From: Bacteroidales bacterium
GTDB lineage: Bacteria > Bacteroidota > Bacteroidia > Bacteroidales > F082
Reading direction: 5' to 3'
Length of the DNA: 64,000 nucleotides
Assembly: GCA_017553625.1 (NCBI GenBank)
Contig: JAFZKP010000050.1
Span: forward strand, 50,054 to 114,053
Shown: positions 23,734 to 32,989 of the stretch, one piece after another
Numbering within the stretch: position 1 is the first letter of the stretch
How the letters are laid out: each line of letters opens with the position of its first letter
Translations under genes and position numbers: made by a program
Notes under the pieces: model-generated
What the model saw: only the letters and a program-made list of their open reading frames with translations
What the model was told of the DNA's origin: nothing
Databases searched by the model: none

Positions 23734-23888
23734 TTTCAGGTGCCTGAAGAAGGCTCAATAGGGAATCGGGTGAGAACCCCGGACAGTTCCCGCTGCTGTA
23801 AACTCTTGCAGCGCCTGCAGATGTCACTGTTTATCCCATATAAACGGGAAGACGCTGGCGTAAGGAGTGAGTCAGAAGACCTGCCTAA
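23734..23888 (+). promoter_or_regulatory. Cobalamin riboswitch
   Basis: Conserved elements appear in order: CAGGTGCC (P0/P1 side), AATAGGGAATCGGGTG, GAACCCCGGACAGTTCCCGC, GCTGTAA, a B12-box-like GTCACTG (about 23823), CGGGAAGACG, and the 3' GAGTCAGAAGACCTGCC, whose ACCTG can pair with the opening CAGGT. About 50 bases of expression platform follow before the btuB ATG, with no strong terminator, so control of translation start is likely. It should shut off uptake genes when vitamin B12 is plentiful. Confidence 0.93.
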
Positions 23889-23942
23889 AATCGAAGACAT
23901 TTGAGACTTTCGGGATAAGAGTCGGTCGAAATTCAGAGTAAA

Positions 23943-25844
23943 ATGAAGAAATTGTGTGTATTGCTGTTTCTTTTGGTTTCCTATGCTGTCGTGGCTCAGG
24001 ACACTATCGTTTTGCAGTCTGTCGAGGTCAACGCCACTGCGATTCGCAAGAATCAGGCGGAGGCTGCGATGGAACGCAAGATGGACACCGCTCTGCTGAA
24101 ACGTCTCAACACCATCACCTTGTCGCAGCTGCTCATACAGCACAGCCCCGTCTTCATCAAGACGTACGGTCCGGGCGGGGTGGCGACGGCCTCGTTCAGA
24201 GGCACCACCGCGAGCCACACCCTGGTTCTGTGGAACGGCTTCCAAATCAACGCACCTACACTTGGGCAGGTCGACTTCAGCACTATCCCTGTGTTCATGA
24301 CCGAGCAGGTGGCGCTGAAATGGGGTAGCGGCACGTCGGCGAACAGCGGCGGACTGGGCGGAACGGTCAACATCGAGAACACTCAGCACTTCGGGGAAGG
24401 ACTCATCCTCGACCTGAAACAGACATACGGCAGTTTCAATTCCTTCGGCTCTTACATCACTGCCGGTTATTCATGGGCGAGTCACCTGGTGCGTGTGAAG
24501 GCATACCGTACTTCAAGCGACAACGACTTCGAGTACATCAACCATGCCGACATTGCGCATCAGGTGATGAAGCAAAAAAACGGCGAGTTCGTCGATTACG
24601 GACTCATGCCGGAATATCAGTGGAGATTTCGCAACTCGTTGCTGACCATTGTGTCGTGGAACCAGTGGAGCGACCGTAACTGCCCGCAAATCATGACGAA
24701 CTTGAGCAACAGCGACAGGACTAAGGAATATACCGAAAACGGTTATTCACGAAACTTTATCTCATATAAAACATATTGGGAATCAGGTAAAATTGAGGTA
24801 AAATCAGCTTATTTTTACGAAAAACAGCATTATTATCTGAAGACCTACACCAATATCGGCACACCGGTGAATGATATAAACTCCAAGAACGATGCCAATG
24901 TGTTCCATCAAATCGTCGATTTGAACCAGGATGTTTATAAATCGTGGAAACTCAATGCAAAGGTTCAGTGGGATTATGAGCAGGTCAATTCCAACAACTA
25001 CGACGAATCGCTCAACGCTGACAGACATGTGATGTCGTTTTATGCCGCTTTGACAGGTAAATTATTGAAACCAATGGATTTGCGTTTTACTTTGCGTAAC
25101 GATTTGGTTAATTGGGTGTCAGCAGGATTTTTCCCGACGGCAACGTTGTCATACAGCTGTATATATCTTAAAGGATTGAAAGTCAACGTGGGATATAGTC
25201 ACAACTACAGAAATCCAAGCCTGAACGACTTGTATTGGTATCCTGGAGGAAAGCTTGATTTGAAACCGGAAAAAGGTCGTACGCTTGACGGAAATATAAT
25301 ATATTCAAAGAAATTCGGAAGATTTTCTGTTGAATCTCAGGTGGGTGCGTATTATTCACAAGTTCAGGACTGGATTCAGTGGATTCCTTCGAAATGGAGG
25401 TATTGGGAGCCGGAGAATGTTGCGACAGTGCTTTCCTATGGGGCAGAATTGCATCTTAAGTTGAATTATTTCATCAACGACTGGAACTTCTCGGCGTCGG
25501 GCAACTACGTCTATAGCCGCACCACTGATAATGAGGACGGTTTGCAGCTGATTTACATACCAGTACATCATGCGAATTCATATATTGAAGTGAGATGGAA
25601 GACGTGGAATCTTAACTATACAGTGGAGTATACTGGAAGGCGCAAGACTCAGATGGATAACAATGAGACGCTTGCTGGCAGGCTTAACCCATACACTTTG
25701 CACCATGTGGCTATCTCAAAACAGATTAGAAAATTTAATGTTGAATTTAAGATAAATAACATAACTAATGTTGATTATCAGGCGGTTCTATGGCGACCGA
25801 TGCCTGGAAGAAGTTATGAAATAGGTTTGAATTATAAATTATAA
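23943..25844 (+). CDS. btuB: TonB-dependent outer-membrane cobalamin receptor (BtuB-like)
   Basis: A 633-residue protein with a signal peptide (about 1-18) and a TonB-box-like start (DTIVLQSVEVNATAIR). The plug domain (about 40-150) has PGGVATASFRGTTASHT and GLGGTVNIEN; the remaining residues form a beta barrel ending in YEIGLNYKL. The riboswitch immediately upstream and the BtuG-like lipoprotein four bases downstream make cobalamin the likely substrate. BtuB works with TonB-ExbBD energy from the inner membrane. The first gene after the riboswitch is usually the receptor in Bacteroidetes B12 operons. Confidence 0.92.
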   Translation: MKKLCVLLFLLVSYAVVAQDTIVLQSVEVNATAIRKNQAEAAMERKMDTALLKRLNTITLSQLLIQHSPVFIKTYGPGGVATASFRGTTASHTLVLWNGFQINAPTLGQVDFSTIPVFMTEQVALKWGSGTSANSGGLGGTVNIENTQHFGEGLILDLKQTYGSFNSFGSYITAGYSWASHLVRVKAYRTSSDNDFEYINHADIAHQVMKQKNGEFVDYGLMPEYQWRFRNSLLTIVSWNQWSDRNCPQIMTNLSNSDRTKEYTENGYSRNFISYKTYWESGKIEVKSAYFYEKQHYYLKTYTNIGTPVNDINSKNDANVFHQIVDLNQDVYKSWKLNAKVQWDYEQVNSNNYDESLNADRHVMSFYAALTGKLLKPMDLRFTLRNDLVNWVSAGFFPTATLSYSCIYLKGLKVNVGYSHNYRNPSLNDLYWYPGGKLDLKPEKGRTLDGNIIYSKKFGRFSVESQVGAYYSQVQDWIQWIPSKWRYWEPENVATVLSYGAELHLKLNYFINDWNFSASGNYVYSRTTDNEDGLQLIYIPVHHANSYIEVRWKTWNLNYTVEYTGRRKTQMDNNETLAGRLNPYTLHHVAISKQIRKFNVEFKINNITNVDYQAVLWRPMPGRSYEIGLNYKL

Positions 25845-25847
25845 GTC

Positions 25848-26918
25848 ATGAAAAAGAAATTGTTCTTGTTGCTTTTTACTTTTGCAATAGTGGTCTTTTC
25901 TTGCAAAAAAGATGAACCGGCAAATCCTTATGTGCCGCCGATTAATCCGGTCAAAAGCAGTATGTTCGTTTTAAATGAAGGTACGTTTATGTATGCCAAT
26001 TCGTCACTTTCATATTTTGATATGGAGACAAATACTGTTGAAAATGATATGTTTTTCAGAAAAAATGGAATACCGCTTGGCGATGTCGCGCAGTCGTTGA
26101 CGAAGATTGGCGATGATTTGTATATTGTGGTGAACAACAGTAATTATATTTATAAGGTGGATGCGAAAACCATCGAGTATAAAGCTAAAATTGAAGGATT
26201 TTCATCTCCACGCTACATGCTTCAAATCGACAATGACAAGGCCTACGTGTCGGATTTGGAGTCGCCTGGAGTTTATGTGCTGAATCTTAATACTTTGGAA
26301 AAAAGTTTCATAGAGACTGGAAGCGCAACAGAAGGGATGGTGAAGATTGGTGATGAGGTTTTTGTGGCAAACTGGTCAAATTATTATGTCGCTGGAGCTT
26401 CGAATAATACAATTCAAGTCATTGATTGTGTGAATGATGAATATGTCGGTGAGATTGAAGTTGCACAAGAGCCAAATGAGATTGTTGTTGACAAGTACAA
26501 CCATATCTGGGTTTTGTGCAGTGGCGGTTACATGCCTCCTCAGGATCCAGCCTTGCTGTGTATTGACCCTGAGAGTCGTACTGTTATCAAGCGTTTTGAC
26601 TTTGAAGCCGGTGCTGACATGCCTGATGGCATGTCAATCGATGGGGATGGAGAGAATCTCTATTTCCTGAATGGCGGCTACAACAGCCTTAGCGTGTATA
26701 AGATGAATGTCGACGATGTTCAGCTTCCTGACACTGCGTTCATTGCATCAGAAGGAAGATGGTTTTATAATGTGAAGATTCATCCGCAGAACGGCGACAT
26801 TTACGTCACGGAGGCAAAGCCAACGTCAAACGGCAATCTTTTGCGATACACATCCGACGGAACACTTGTCGGAACTTACGAAGTCGGAATGTTTCCGAGC
26901 TATATGCTTTTCAATTAA
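25848..26918 (+). CDS. btuG: BtuG-like surface cobalamin-binding lipoprotein
   Basis: A 356-residue protein. A lipobox (VVFSC, C19) is followed by repeating strands of a seven-bladed propeller of the YncE/DUF5074 kind, for example GDDLYIVVNNSNYIYKVDAK and PNEIVVDKYNHIWVL. In Bacteroides, BtuG binds cobalamin at the cell surface with very high affinity and caps BtuB. The same gene order under a cobalamin riboswitch supports that role here. The stop codon is followed by a strong terminator. The protein could also be a paralogue with lower affinity; binding residues cannot be judged by eye. Confidence 0.85.
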   Translation: MKKKLFLLLFTFAIVVFSCKKDEPANPYVPPINPVKSSMFVLNEGTFMYANSSLSYFDMETNTVENDMFFRKNGIPLGDVAQSLTKIGDDLYIVVNNSNYIYKVDAKTIEYKAKIEGFSSPRYMLQIDNDKAYVSDLESPGVYVLNLNTLEKSFIETGSATEGMVKIGDEVFVANWSNYYVAGASNNTIQVIDCVNDEYVGEIEVAQEPNEIVVDKYNHIWVLCSGGYMPPQDPALLCIDPESRTVIKRFDFEAGADMPDGMSIDGDGENLYFLNGGYNSLSVYKMNVDDVQLPDTAFIASEGRWFYNVKIHPQNGDIYVTEAKPTSNGNLLRYTSDGTLVGTYEVGMFPSYMLFN

Positions 26919-26936
26919 TATAATCCTAATTTGCTC

Positions 26937-26968
26937 GAGTGCCGCCCCCATCGGGGGCGGCACTCTTT
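26937..26968 (+). terminator. Strong rho-independent terminator of the B12 operon
   Basis: Thirteen-base perfect arms (26937-26949 and 26953-26965) around a three-base loop, followed by TTTATTTTG. Confidence 0.9.
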
Positions 26969-26987
26969 ATTTTGTATTTGTATACTT

Positions 26988-27012
26988 GTCATTCCGACCG
27001 AAGGGAGGAATA
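26988..27012 (+). repeat. GTCATTCC..GGAGGAAT dispersed repeat
   Basis: An imperfect hairpin, GTCATTCCGACCGAAGGGAGGAATA. Related copies lie at 23621 and 59645. Confidence 0.7.
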
Positions 27013-27048
27013 TGTAAACATTTTTTATTAGAGAGTCATTATTTTTTG

Positions 27049-27056
27049 TATTTTTG
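27049..27056 (+). promoter_or_regulatory. -7 element of the sdhCAB operon
   Basis: TATTTTTG about 25 bases before the ATG at 27082. The -33 region is AT-rich without a clear TTTG. Confidence 0.45.
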
Positions 27057-27081
27057 TAGCTTATATTTAAAACATCCTGTA

Positions 27082-27735
27082 ATGCGAAAAAAAGGTCTTT
27101 CCTCAATTACGAAAAAGCTGATAATGGCTGTCACTGGCGGTGCTCTGGTGTTCTTTTTGCTGTTTCACGGCGCGATGAATGTCGTGTCGATTTTCTCGGA
27201 AGACGGTTATCGTTGGATTTGCGAGTTCCTCGGCGCCAACTGGTACGCCATCGTCGGGACGATTGGTCTAGCCGTTCTGGTGGTGCTGCATCTCATCTAT
27301 GCCTTCATCCTGTCATATCAGAATTTCAGGGCTCGCGGACGTCAGCGTTATGCTGTCAACGAGCGTCCTGATGGCGTGTCGTGGGCGGCGAAAAACATGC
27401 TCGCGATAGGCGCATTCATCTTGTTCGGACTGTGTTTCCATCTCTACGACTTCTGGTCGAAGATGCAGCTTGCAGAAATCAACGGCAACGCCCCTGTTGA
27501 CGGCATCGACCAGATAAAATTCATCTTCTCGAGCAACTATTTCTGCATCATGTACCTGTTTTGGCTTGTCGCGATATGGTTTCACCTCTCGCACGGCATC
27601 GCCAGCGTGATGCAGTCGATAGGGTGGAGCAACATGCAATGGCAACGCCGCCTCGAATTCCTCGGCAACTTCTTCGCCATCATTATCGTGGCGATGTTCG
27701 CCTCCGTGGTAATATATTATTGGTTAATTGTTTAA
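27082..27735 (+). CDS. sdhC: Succinate dehydrogenase/fumarate reductase cytochrome b subunit
   Basis: A 217-residue membrane protein from the ATG at 27082; longer in-frame starts run through the promoter. Five hydrophobic segments are visible at about 15-37, 52-74, 100-122, 145-165 and 190-215. Histidines suited to haem ligation occur in FHGAMN, LHLIYAF, FHLYDF and FHLSHG. This is the single-subunit anchor of the epsilon/Bacteroidetes type, which carries two b haems and exchanges electrons with menaquinone. The flavoprotein and iron-sulfur subunits follow. In an anaerobe the complex probably works as fumarate reductase. Confidence 0.9.
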   Translation: MRKKGLSSITKKLIMAVTGGALVFFLLFHGAMNVVSIFSEDGYRWICEFLGANWYAIVGTIGLAVLVVLHLIYAFILSYQNFRARGRQRYAVNERPDGVSWAAKNMLAIGAFILFGLCFHLYDFWSKMQLAEINGNAPVDGIDQIKFIFSSNYFCIMYLFWLVAIWFHLSHGIASVMQSIGWSNMQWQRRLEFLGNFFAIIIVAMFASVVIYYWLIV

Positions 27736-27757
27736 TGAGATTTGATGAATCAAAAAA

Positions 27758-27812
27758 AACTGAACAACTGACTAACTGACTAACTGATTAACTGACTAAC
27801 TGATTAACTGAA
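27758..27812 (+). repeat. Octamer array 1 (AACTGAYT units)
   Basis: About six tandem copies of AACTGACT/AACTGATT between sdhC and sdhA, ending five bases before the sdhA ATG. Confidence 0.85.
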
Positions 27813-27816
27813 CACA

Positions 27817-29751
27817 ATGAAATTAAACTCAAAAATACCATCCGGTCCTTTATCAGAAAAATGGACTAAATATAAATCCGAGCAGAAACTCGTTAATCCT
27901 GCCAACAAACGCAAACTCGACATCATTGTCGTGGGGACGGGCTTGGCTGGCGCTTCCGCCGCCGCCTCTTTCGGTGAGATGGGATTCAACGTCAAGGTGT
28001 TCTGCATACAGGACAGCCCGCGTCGCGCCCACAGCATAGCGGCGCAAGGCGGCATCAACGCGGCGAAAAACTACGCTAACGACGGCGACAGTGTGCAGCG
28101 TCTCTTTGTGGACACCATCAAAGGCGGAGACTACCGTGCGCGTGAGGCTAACGTCTATCGTCTCGCTGAAGTGAGCAATAACATCATCGACCAATGTGTC
28201 GCGCAAGGCGTGCCGTTTGCCCGTGAATACAGCGGACTGCTCGCCAACCGTTCTTTCGGCGGCGCTCAGGTGTCGAGGACGTTTTATGCCAAGGGACAGA
28301 CCGGTCAGCAGCTGCTTCTTGGCGCGTATGGTGCTTTGAGCAAGGAGATAGAGCGTGGCACGGTGAAGATGTACGCCCGTCGTGAGATGATGGACGTCGT
28401 CATCGTTGACGGACGCGCACGAGGAATCATTGTGAGAAACCTCGTCACTGGCGAACTGGAAAGATATTCCGCCCACGCTGTCGTCATCGCTACCGGAGGC
28501 TACGGACGCGTGTTCTTCCTCTCGACAAACGCGATGTCGTCGAACGGCTCTGCAGCATGGCAGTGCTACAAAAAAGGTGCTTTCATGGCGAATCCTTGCT
28601 TCACTCAGATTCACCCGACGTGTATCCCTGTTCACGGCGACTATCAGTCGAAACTGACATTGATGAGCGAGTCGCTGCGTAACGACGGACGTATATGGGT
28701 GCCGAAAGACGCGGAAAAAGCACGGCTTATTCGTGAAGGCAAGATAAAAGCCACAGATATTCCTGAAGATGAACGCGACTACTACCTCGAACGTCGTTAT
28801 CCGGCTTTTGGAAACCTTGTCCCTCGTGACGTGGCATCACGTGCTGCTAAGGAACGTTGTGATGCTGGCTACGGAGTCAACAATACCGGTCGTGCAGTGT
28901 ATCTCGACTTCAAAGAAGCTATCCAACGTCTTGGAAAACAGGCGGTTGAAGAGAAATACGGCAACCTTTTCGAGATGTACGAGCGCATCGTCGACGAGAA
29001 CCCATACGTCACCCCGATGATGATTTATCCTGCCGTGCATTACACCATGGGCGGTCTCTGGGTTGATTACGAGTTGCAGACAACAGTGAAAGGTCTGTTT
29101 GCCGCTGGTGAGGCGAATTTCTCGGACCACGGCGCCAACCGTCTCGGCGCATCTGCACTGATGCAGGGACTTTCCGACGGTTATTTCGTGCTGCCTTACA
29201 CCATGCAGAACTATCTCGCAGACCAAATCAACGTGTCGCATGTCAGTACAGAACTTCCAGAGTTTGAAGAAGCAGAAAAGGCTGTAAAACAGAAGATTAC
29301 AAAGATTCTGTCGATAAACGGCGACGAGACTGTCGACATGATTCACCGTCGTTTGGGACGCATCATGTGGGAGAAAGTCGGGATGTCGCGCACGGAACAA
29401 GGTCTGAAAGAAGCCATCGAAGAGATAAGGCAGCTCCGTGAGGAGTTCTGGCAGCGTGTCAAGGTGCCGAACACTGAAGGCATGAACAACGAGCTTGAAA
29501 AGGCTCTTAGAGTCGCCGATTTCCTCGAGATGGGCGAGCTCATCGCACGTGACGCGCTCATGCGCAACGAGTCGTGCGGCGGTCATTTCCGTGCGGAATA
29601 TCAAACTCCAGACGGCGAGGCACAGCGCGATGACGAACATTACGCCTTCGTCGCCGCATACGAATACCAAGGTGCTGATAATGAACCGCTTCTCCATAAA
29701 GAAGAGCTGAAATTTGAAAACGTAGAATTAAAACAGAGAAATTACAAATGA
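27817..29751 (+). CDS. sdhA: Succinate dehydrogenase/fumarate reductase flavoprotein subunit
   Basis: A 644-residue protein. The N-terminal FAD-binding motif is [30 protein letters not shown] includes the His that carries covalent FAD in this family. Substrate-site motifs are MTQIHPT-like [13 protein letters not shown] and the arginine-rich [36 protein letters not shown] is near the C-terminal FAD contacts. It interconverts succinate and fumarate on the cytoplasmic side. It is separated from sdhC by an octamer array and overlaps sdhB by four bases. Confidence 0.95.
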   Translation: MKLNSKIPSGPLSEKWTKYKSEQKLVNPANKRKLDIIVVGTGLAGASAAASFGEMGFNVKVFCIQDSPRRAHSIAAQGGINAAKNYANDGDSVQRLFVDTIKGGDYRAREANVYRLAEVSNNIIDQCVAQGVPFAREYSGLLANRSFGGAQVSRTFYAKGQTGQQLLLGAYGALSKEIERGTVKMYARREMMDVVIVDGRARGIIVRNLVTGELERYSAHAVVIATGGYGRVFFLSTNAMSSNGSAAWQCYKKGAFMANPCFTQIHPTCIPVHGDYQSKLTLMSESLRNDGRIWVPKDAEKARLIREGKIKATDIPEDERDYYLERRYPAFGNLVPRDVASRAAKERCDAGYGVNNTGRAVYLDFKEAIQRLGKQAVEEKYGNLFEMYERIVDENPYVTPMMIYPAVHYTMGGLWVDYELQTTVKGLFAAGEANFSDHGANRLGASALMQGLSDGYFVLPYTMQNYLADQINVSHVSTELPEFEEAEKAVKQKITKILSINGDETVDMIHRRLGRIMWEKVGMSRTEQGLKEAIEEIRQLREEFWQRVKVPNTEGMNNELEKALRVADFLEMGELIARDALMRNESCGGHFRAEYQTPDGEAQRDDEHYAFVAAYEYQGADNEPLLHKEELKFENVELKQRNYK

Positions 29752-30491
29752 ATATAAAATTAAAAATCTGGCGTCAGCGCAATGCTACTTCAAAGGGCAA
29801 ATTTGTTGAATATCAATTAAATGATGTCCCAGCTGAAGCGTCATTCCTTGAGATGCTTGACATCCTCAACGAGCAACTTGTCTTGAAAGGCGACGACCCT
29901 GTCACTTTCGACCACGACTGCCGCGAGGGCATCTGCGGAGCATGCGGATTATATATCAACGGACATCCTCACGGGAAGTTCAAGAACACCACGACGTGCC
30001 AGCTTCACATGCGCAAGTTCAAGGACGGCGACACCATCACGGTGGAGCCATGGCGTTCCGAGGCGTTCCCGATTATCAAAGATCTGATGGTCGACCGCTC
30101 GGCTCTTGACAAGCTCATCCAGGCTGGCGGTTACATCTCAGTTCACACTGGCGGAGTTCCTGACGCCAACGCCATTCCTGTCAACAAGCACAAGGCGGAT
30201 TTGGCGATGGATGCTGCTGCCTGTATCGGTTGTGGTGCTTGCGTGGCGGCTTGCAAAAACGGCAGCGCCATGCTTTTCGTGGGCGCAAAAGTGTCGCAGT
30301 TCGCACTTCTGCCGCAAGGCGAAATCGAGTCGGAAGACCGCGTCCAGAAGATGGTGGCGCGCATGGATGCTCTCGGATTCGGCAGCTGCTCCAACACTTA
30401 CGCCTGCCAAGCCGAATGCCCGAAAGGAATATCCGTGTCGAATATCGCAAGAATGAACAGACATTTTTTTGCGGCAAAAATCAAAAAATAA
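29748..30491 (+). CDS. sdhB: Succinate dehydrogenase/fumarate reductase iron-sulfur subunit
   Basis: A 247-residue protein. The [2Fe-2S] ligands lie in [15 protein letters not shown] and TTTCQLHM. The C-terminal clusters are ligated by [14 protein letters not shown] and by [14 protein letters not shown]. It carries electrons between FAD and the haem subunit. The start ATG overlaps the sdhA stop (ATGA). It ends the operon; a new -7 element follows at 30503. Confidence 0.95.
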   Translation: MNIKLKIWRQRNATSKGKFVEYQLNDVPAEASFLEMLDILNEQLVLKGDDPVTFDHDCREGICGACGLYINGHPHGKFKNTTTCQLHMRKFKDGDTITVEPWRSEAFPIIKDLMVDRSALDKLIQAGGYISVHTGGVPDANAIPVNKHKADLAMDAAACIGCGACVAACKNGSAMLFVGAKVSQFALLPQGEIESEDRVQKMVARMDALGFGSCSNTYACQAECPKGISVSNIARMNRHFFAAKIKK

Positions 30492-30502
30492 TAAAAAAAT
30501 CG

Positions 30503-30510
30503 TATTTTTG
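30503..30510 (+). promoter_or_regulatory. -7 element of the glycosyltransferase gene
   Basis: TATTTTTG, 14 bases before the ATG at 30525, which would give a very short leader. No -33 match is seen. Confidence 0.4.
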
Positions 30511-30524
30511 CAAAAATTGTCCAG

Positions 30525-31643
30525 ATGAAAATAGCGGTAAATACTCGTTTGCTGTTGAAAGACAAGCTCGAAGGCATCGGATGGGTTGCATTTGAGACTC
30601 TCAGCCGTATCGTCAAAGCACATCCCGACGACGAGTTTTACTTCCTCTTCGACCGCAAGCCAGACCCGAAGTTCATTTTTGCCGAAAACGTCAAACCGGT
30701 GGTGCTTTTCCCGCAGGCAAGACATCCGTTTTTGTACATCATTTATTTCGAGATGTCAGTCAGAAGGGCTTTGCGTAAGATAAAACCTGATGTTTTCGTC
30801 TCAACCGACGCTTACCTGAGTCTGCGCTCGAAGACACCGCAAATTGCTGTGTTTCATGACATTAACTTTGAGCATTTTCCACAGGATTTCCCAAAACTGG
30901 CACTCTGGCATTATAAGAAGTTTTTCCCTAAATTTGCAAAAAAAGCTGAAAAAATCATAACGGTTTCGGAGTTTTCAAAAAAGGATATTATTGAAAATTA
31001 CGAGGTTGAACCGGATAAGATTCATGTGGTTTACAATGGTGCCAATGAAGGCTTCAAGCCTATTTCTGAAGAGGAAAAGAAATCGGTTCGGGAAAGCTAT
31101 ACCTCTGGTTGTCAATATTTTATGTTTGTAGGCTCGCTTCATCCGCGAAAGAATCTTGCGCGACTGTTTATGGCATACGATATATTTAAGGAATGCACGG
31201 GCTCGGATGTCAAGTTGCTGATAGTGGGGGAGAAACGTTGGTGGACAGAGCAAATCCAAAAGGCTTACGAGACGATGCGTCATAAAGACGACGTGGTGTT
31301 TGTTGGACATCTGCAAATGGATGAGCTTCAACGTGTTACGGCTGCTGCTCTCGCTTCGGTGTATGTCTCGTATTTCGAGGGCTTCGGCATCCCGATAATT
31401 GAGGCGTACAAATGCGACGTGCCGGTGATTACGTCCGATGTAACGTCGATGCCTGAAGTGGCGGGTGACGCCGCTCTTCTCGTCGACCCGTTCAACACTG
31501 AGTCGATAGCAAGCGCATTGGAGCTGGTGATGGATGAAAATGTCCGTAACTCATTGATAGATAAAGGTCGTATCCGTCGAAACGACTTCTCGTGGGACAA
31601 GACCGCAGAAGGGTGGTGGAACGTCATTAAGTTAATCAGTTAG
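30525..31643 (+). CDS. GT4-family glycosyltransferase
   Basis: A 372-residue GT-B fold enzyme. The C-terminal nucleotide-sugar domain shows FMFVGSLHPRKNLARLF and the E-x7-E motif SYFEGFGIPIIEAYKC, then VPVITSDVTSMPEVAGDAAL. The N-terminal half is the acceptor domain. Donor and acceptor cannot be read from the sequence; cell-surface polysaccharide or glycolipid synthesis is likely. The last codons (L-I-S-stop) are part of octamer array 2, so the array supplies the stop codon. Downstream is purD, with no evident functional link. Confidence 0.85.
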   Translation: MKIAVNTRLLLKDKLEGIGWVAFETLSRIVKAHPDDEFYFLFDRKPDPKFIFAENVKPVVLFPQARHPFLYIIYFEMSVRRALRKIKPDVFVSTDAYLSLRSKTPQIAVFHDINFEHFPQDFPKLALWHYKKFFPKFAKKAEKIITVSEFSKKDIIENYEVEPDKIHVVYNGANEGFKPISEEEKKSVRESYTSGCQYFMFVGSLHPRKNLARLFMAYDIFKECTGSDVKLLIVGEKRWWTEQIQKAYETMRHKDDVVFVGHLQMDELQRVTAAALASVYVSYFEGFGIPIIEAYKCDVPVITSDVTSMPEVAGDAALLVDPFNTESIASALELVMDENVRNSLIDKGRIRRNDFSWDKTAEGWWNVIKLIS

Positions 31644-31688
31644 TCAGTTAGTCAGTTGGTCAGTTAGTCAGTTAACTGAACAACTAAT
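31630..31688 (+). repeat. Octamer array 2 (AGTTARTC units)
   Basis: Five copies of AGTTAATC/AGTTAGTC/AGTTGGTC, the reverse complement of the unit in arrays 1 and 4, then an inverted end AGTTAACTGAACAACTAA. It starts inside the glycosyltransferase gene and supplies its stop codon. Confidence 0.85.
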
Positions 31689-31702
31689 AAAATTTGAATG
31701 AA

Positions 31703-32989
31703 ATGAAAATTTTAGTATTAGGTTCAGGAGGTCGCGAGCACGCTCTCGCATGGAAAATCTCTCAAAGTGAAAGAGTGTCAAAGGTTTACATCGCGCCAGG
31801 TAACGCTGGCACCGCTTCGGTGGGTGAGAATCTTGCAATAAACGTCGTTGATTTCCAGGCTGTTAAAGTTGCTGTGCTGAAAAATCATATTGACCTTGTC
31901 GTCGTAGGTCCAGAGCAGCCTCTCGTTGACGGCATCGTTGATTTCTTTAAAAATGACGCTGAGCTTAAAAACGTCAAAATCATCGGACCTGATAAAAAAG
32001 GCGCTCAGCTTGAAGGCAGCAAGGCTTTTGCAAAGCAGTTTATGGAGAAAAACGGCATCCCGACAGCGAAATGCTTCACCGTCACTGCCGAAAACCTCAA
32101 CGACGGATTGCGTTATCTTGAAACGCTCGATGCTCCTTATGTCCTCAAGGCTGACGGTCTCGCCGCTGGCAAAGGCGTGTTGATACTCAACGATTTGGAT
32201 GAAGCCAAGTCGGAGTTGAAGGAGATGCTTTCAGGAAAGTTCGGCTCTGCTTCCACAAAGGTGGTCATTGAGCAGTTCCTCAAAGGCATCGAGGTTTCGA
32301 TGTTCGTTCTCACTGACGGCGAAAACTATGTTATTCTTCCGGAAGCCAAGGATTACAAGCGTATAGGCGACGGGGACACTGGCTTGAACACTGGCGGAAT
32401 GGGTGCGGTGTCGCCGGTTCCTTTTGTAACTCCTGATTTTGTTGAAAAAGTTGAAAAACGCATCATAAAACCTACTATTCAAGGTCTGAAAAATGAGAAA
32501 ATAGATTATAAAGGTTTCATTTTCTTGGGCTTGATGAACTGTGGCGGTGACCCATACGTCATCGAATACAACGTCCGCATGGGCGACCCGGAGACCGAAG
32601 GCGTGATGACGCGCATCGACTCGGATTTCGCTGAACTTCTTGAAAAATGCGCGGAAGGCAGGCTCAACGAGGCTCATTATCAGGCAAGTCCTGACACTTC
32701 GGTCACAGTTATGCTGGTGTCGGGCGGCTATCCCGAGGCTTACAAGAAAGGGATGAAGATTACTGGTCTTGAAAACGTCTGTCCGTGCTGTATCGTGGCT
32801 CATGCCGGCACGAAACTCGATGGTAATGATATAGTTACGTCGGGCGGTCGTGTCATCGCGGTGACAGCTCACGGCAAAAACATCGAAGAGGCGAGGGAGA
32901 AAGCCTATCATAACGCGAAAATGATTGTGTTTGAAGGCAAAAACTATCGTCATGACATCGGTCTTGATTTAATGAATTACAATGCTTAA
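31703..32989 (+). CDS. purD: Phosphoribosylamine-glycine ligase
   Basis: A 428-residue ATP-grasp enzyme of usual length. The start ATG at 31703 gives MKILVLGSGGREHALAWKIS, the PurD N-terminus. Other signatures are GPEQPLVDGI, LKADGLAAGKGV and NTGGMGAVSPVPF, then NVRMGDPETE. It makes GAR from phosphoribosylamine, glycine and ATP in purine synthesis. The only upstream element is the octamer array. It overlaps the next gene by eight bases. Confidence 0.96.
   Translation: MKILVLGSGGREHALAWKISQSERVSKVYIAPGNAGTASVGENLAINVVDFQAVKVAVLKNHIDLVVVGPEQPLVDGIVDFFKNDAELKNVKIIGPDKKGAQLEGSKAFAKQFMEKNGIPTAKCFTVTAENLNDGLRYLETLDAPYVLKADGLAAGKGVLILNDLDEAKSELKEMLSGKFGSASTKVVIEQFLKGIEVSMFVLTDGENYVILPEAKDYKRIGDGDTGLNTGGMGAVSPVPFVTPDFVEKVEKRIIKPTIQGLKNEKIDYKGFIFLGLMNCGGDPYVIEYNVRMGDPETEGVMTRIDSDFAELLEKCAEGRLNEAHYQASPDTSVTVMLVSGGYPEAYKKGMKITGLENVCPCCIVAHAGTKLDGNDIVTSGGRVIAVTAHGKNIEEAREKAYHNAKMIVFEGKNYRHDIGLDLMNYNA

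Noticed and set aside
26866-27081. Longer start for sdhC
   Set aside because: The extra part overlaps the BtuG gene, a terminator, a dispersed repeat and the promoter; the ATG at 27082 fits the family length.
27758-27812. Octamer arrays considered as CRISPR
   Set aside because: The unit is only eight bases with no spacers and no cas genes are present.
28837-29697. A 286-codon frame antisense to sdhA
   Set aside because: The sense strand encodes an intact conserved flavoprotein; the antisense product shows no domain and no promoter.
30103-30725. Several overlapping frames in sdhB and the following gap
   Set aside because: All overlap the sdhB frame or the start of the glycosyltransferase gene and show no domain; iron-sulfur motifs are only in the chosen frame.
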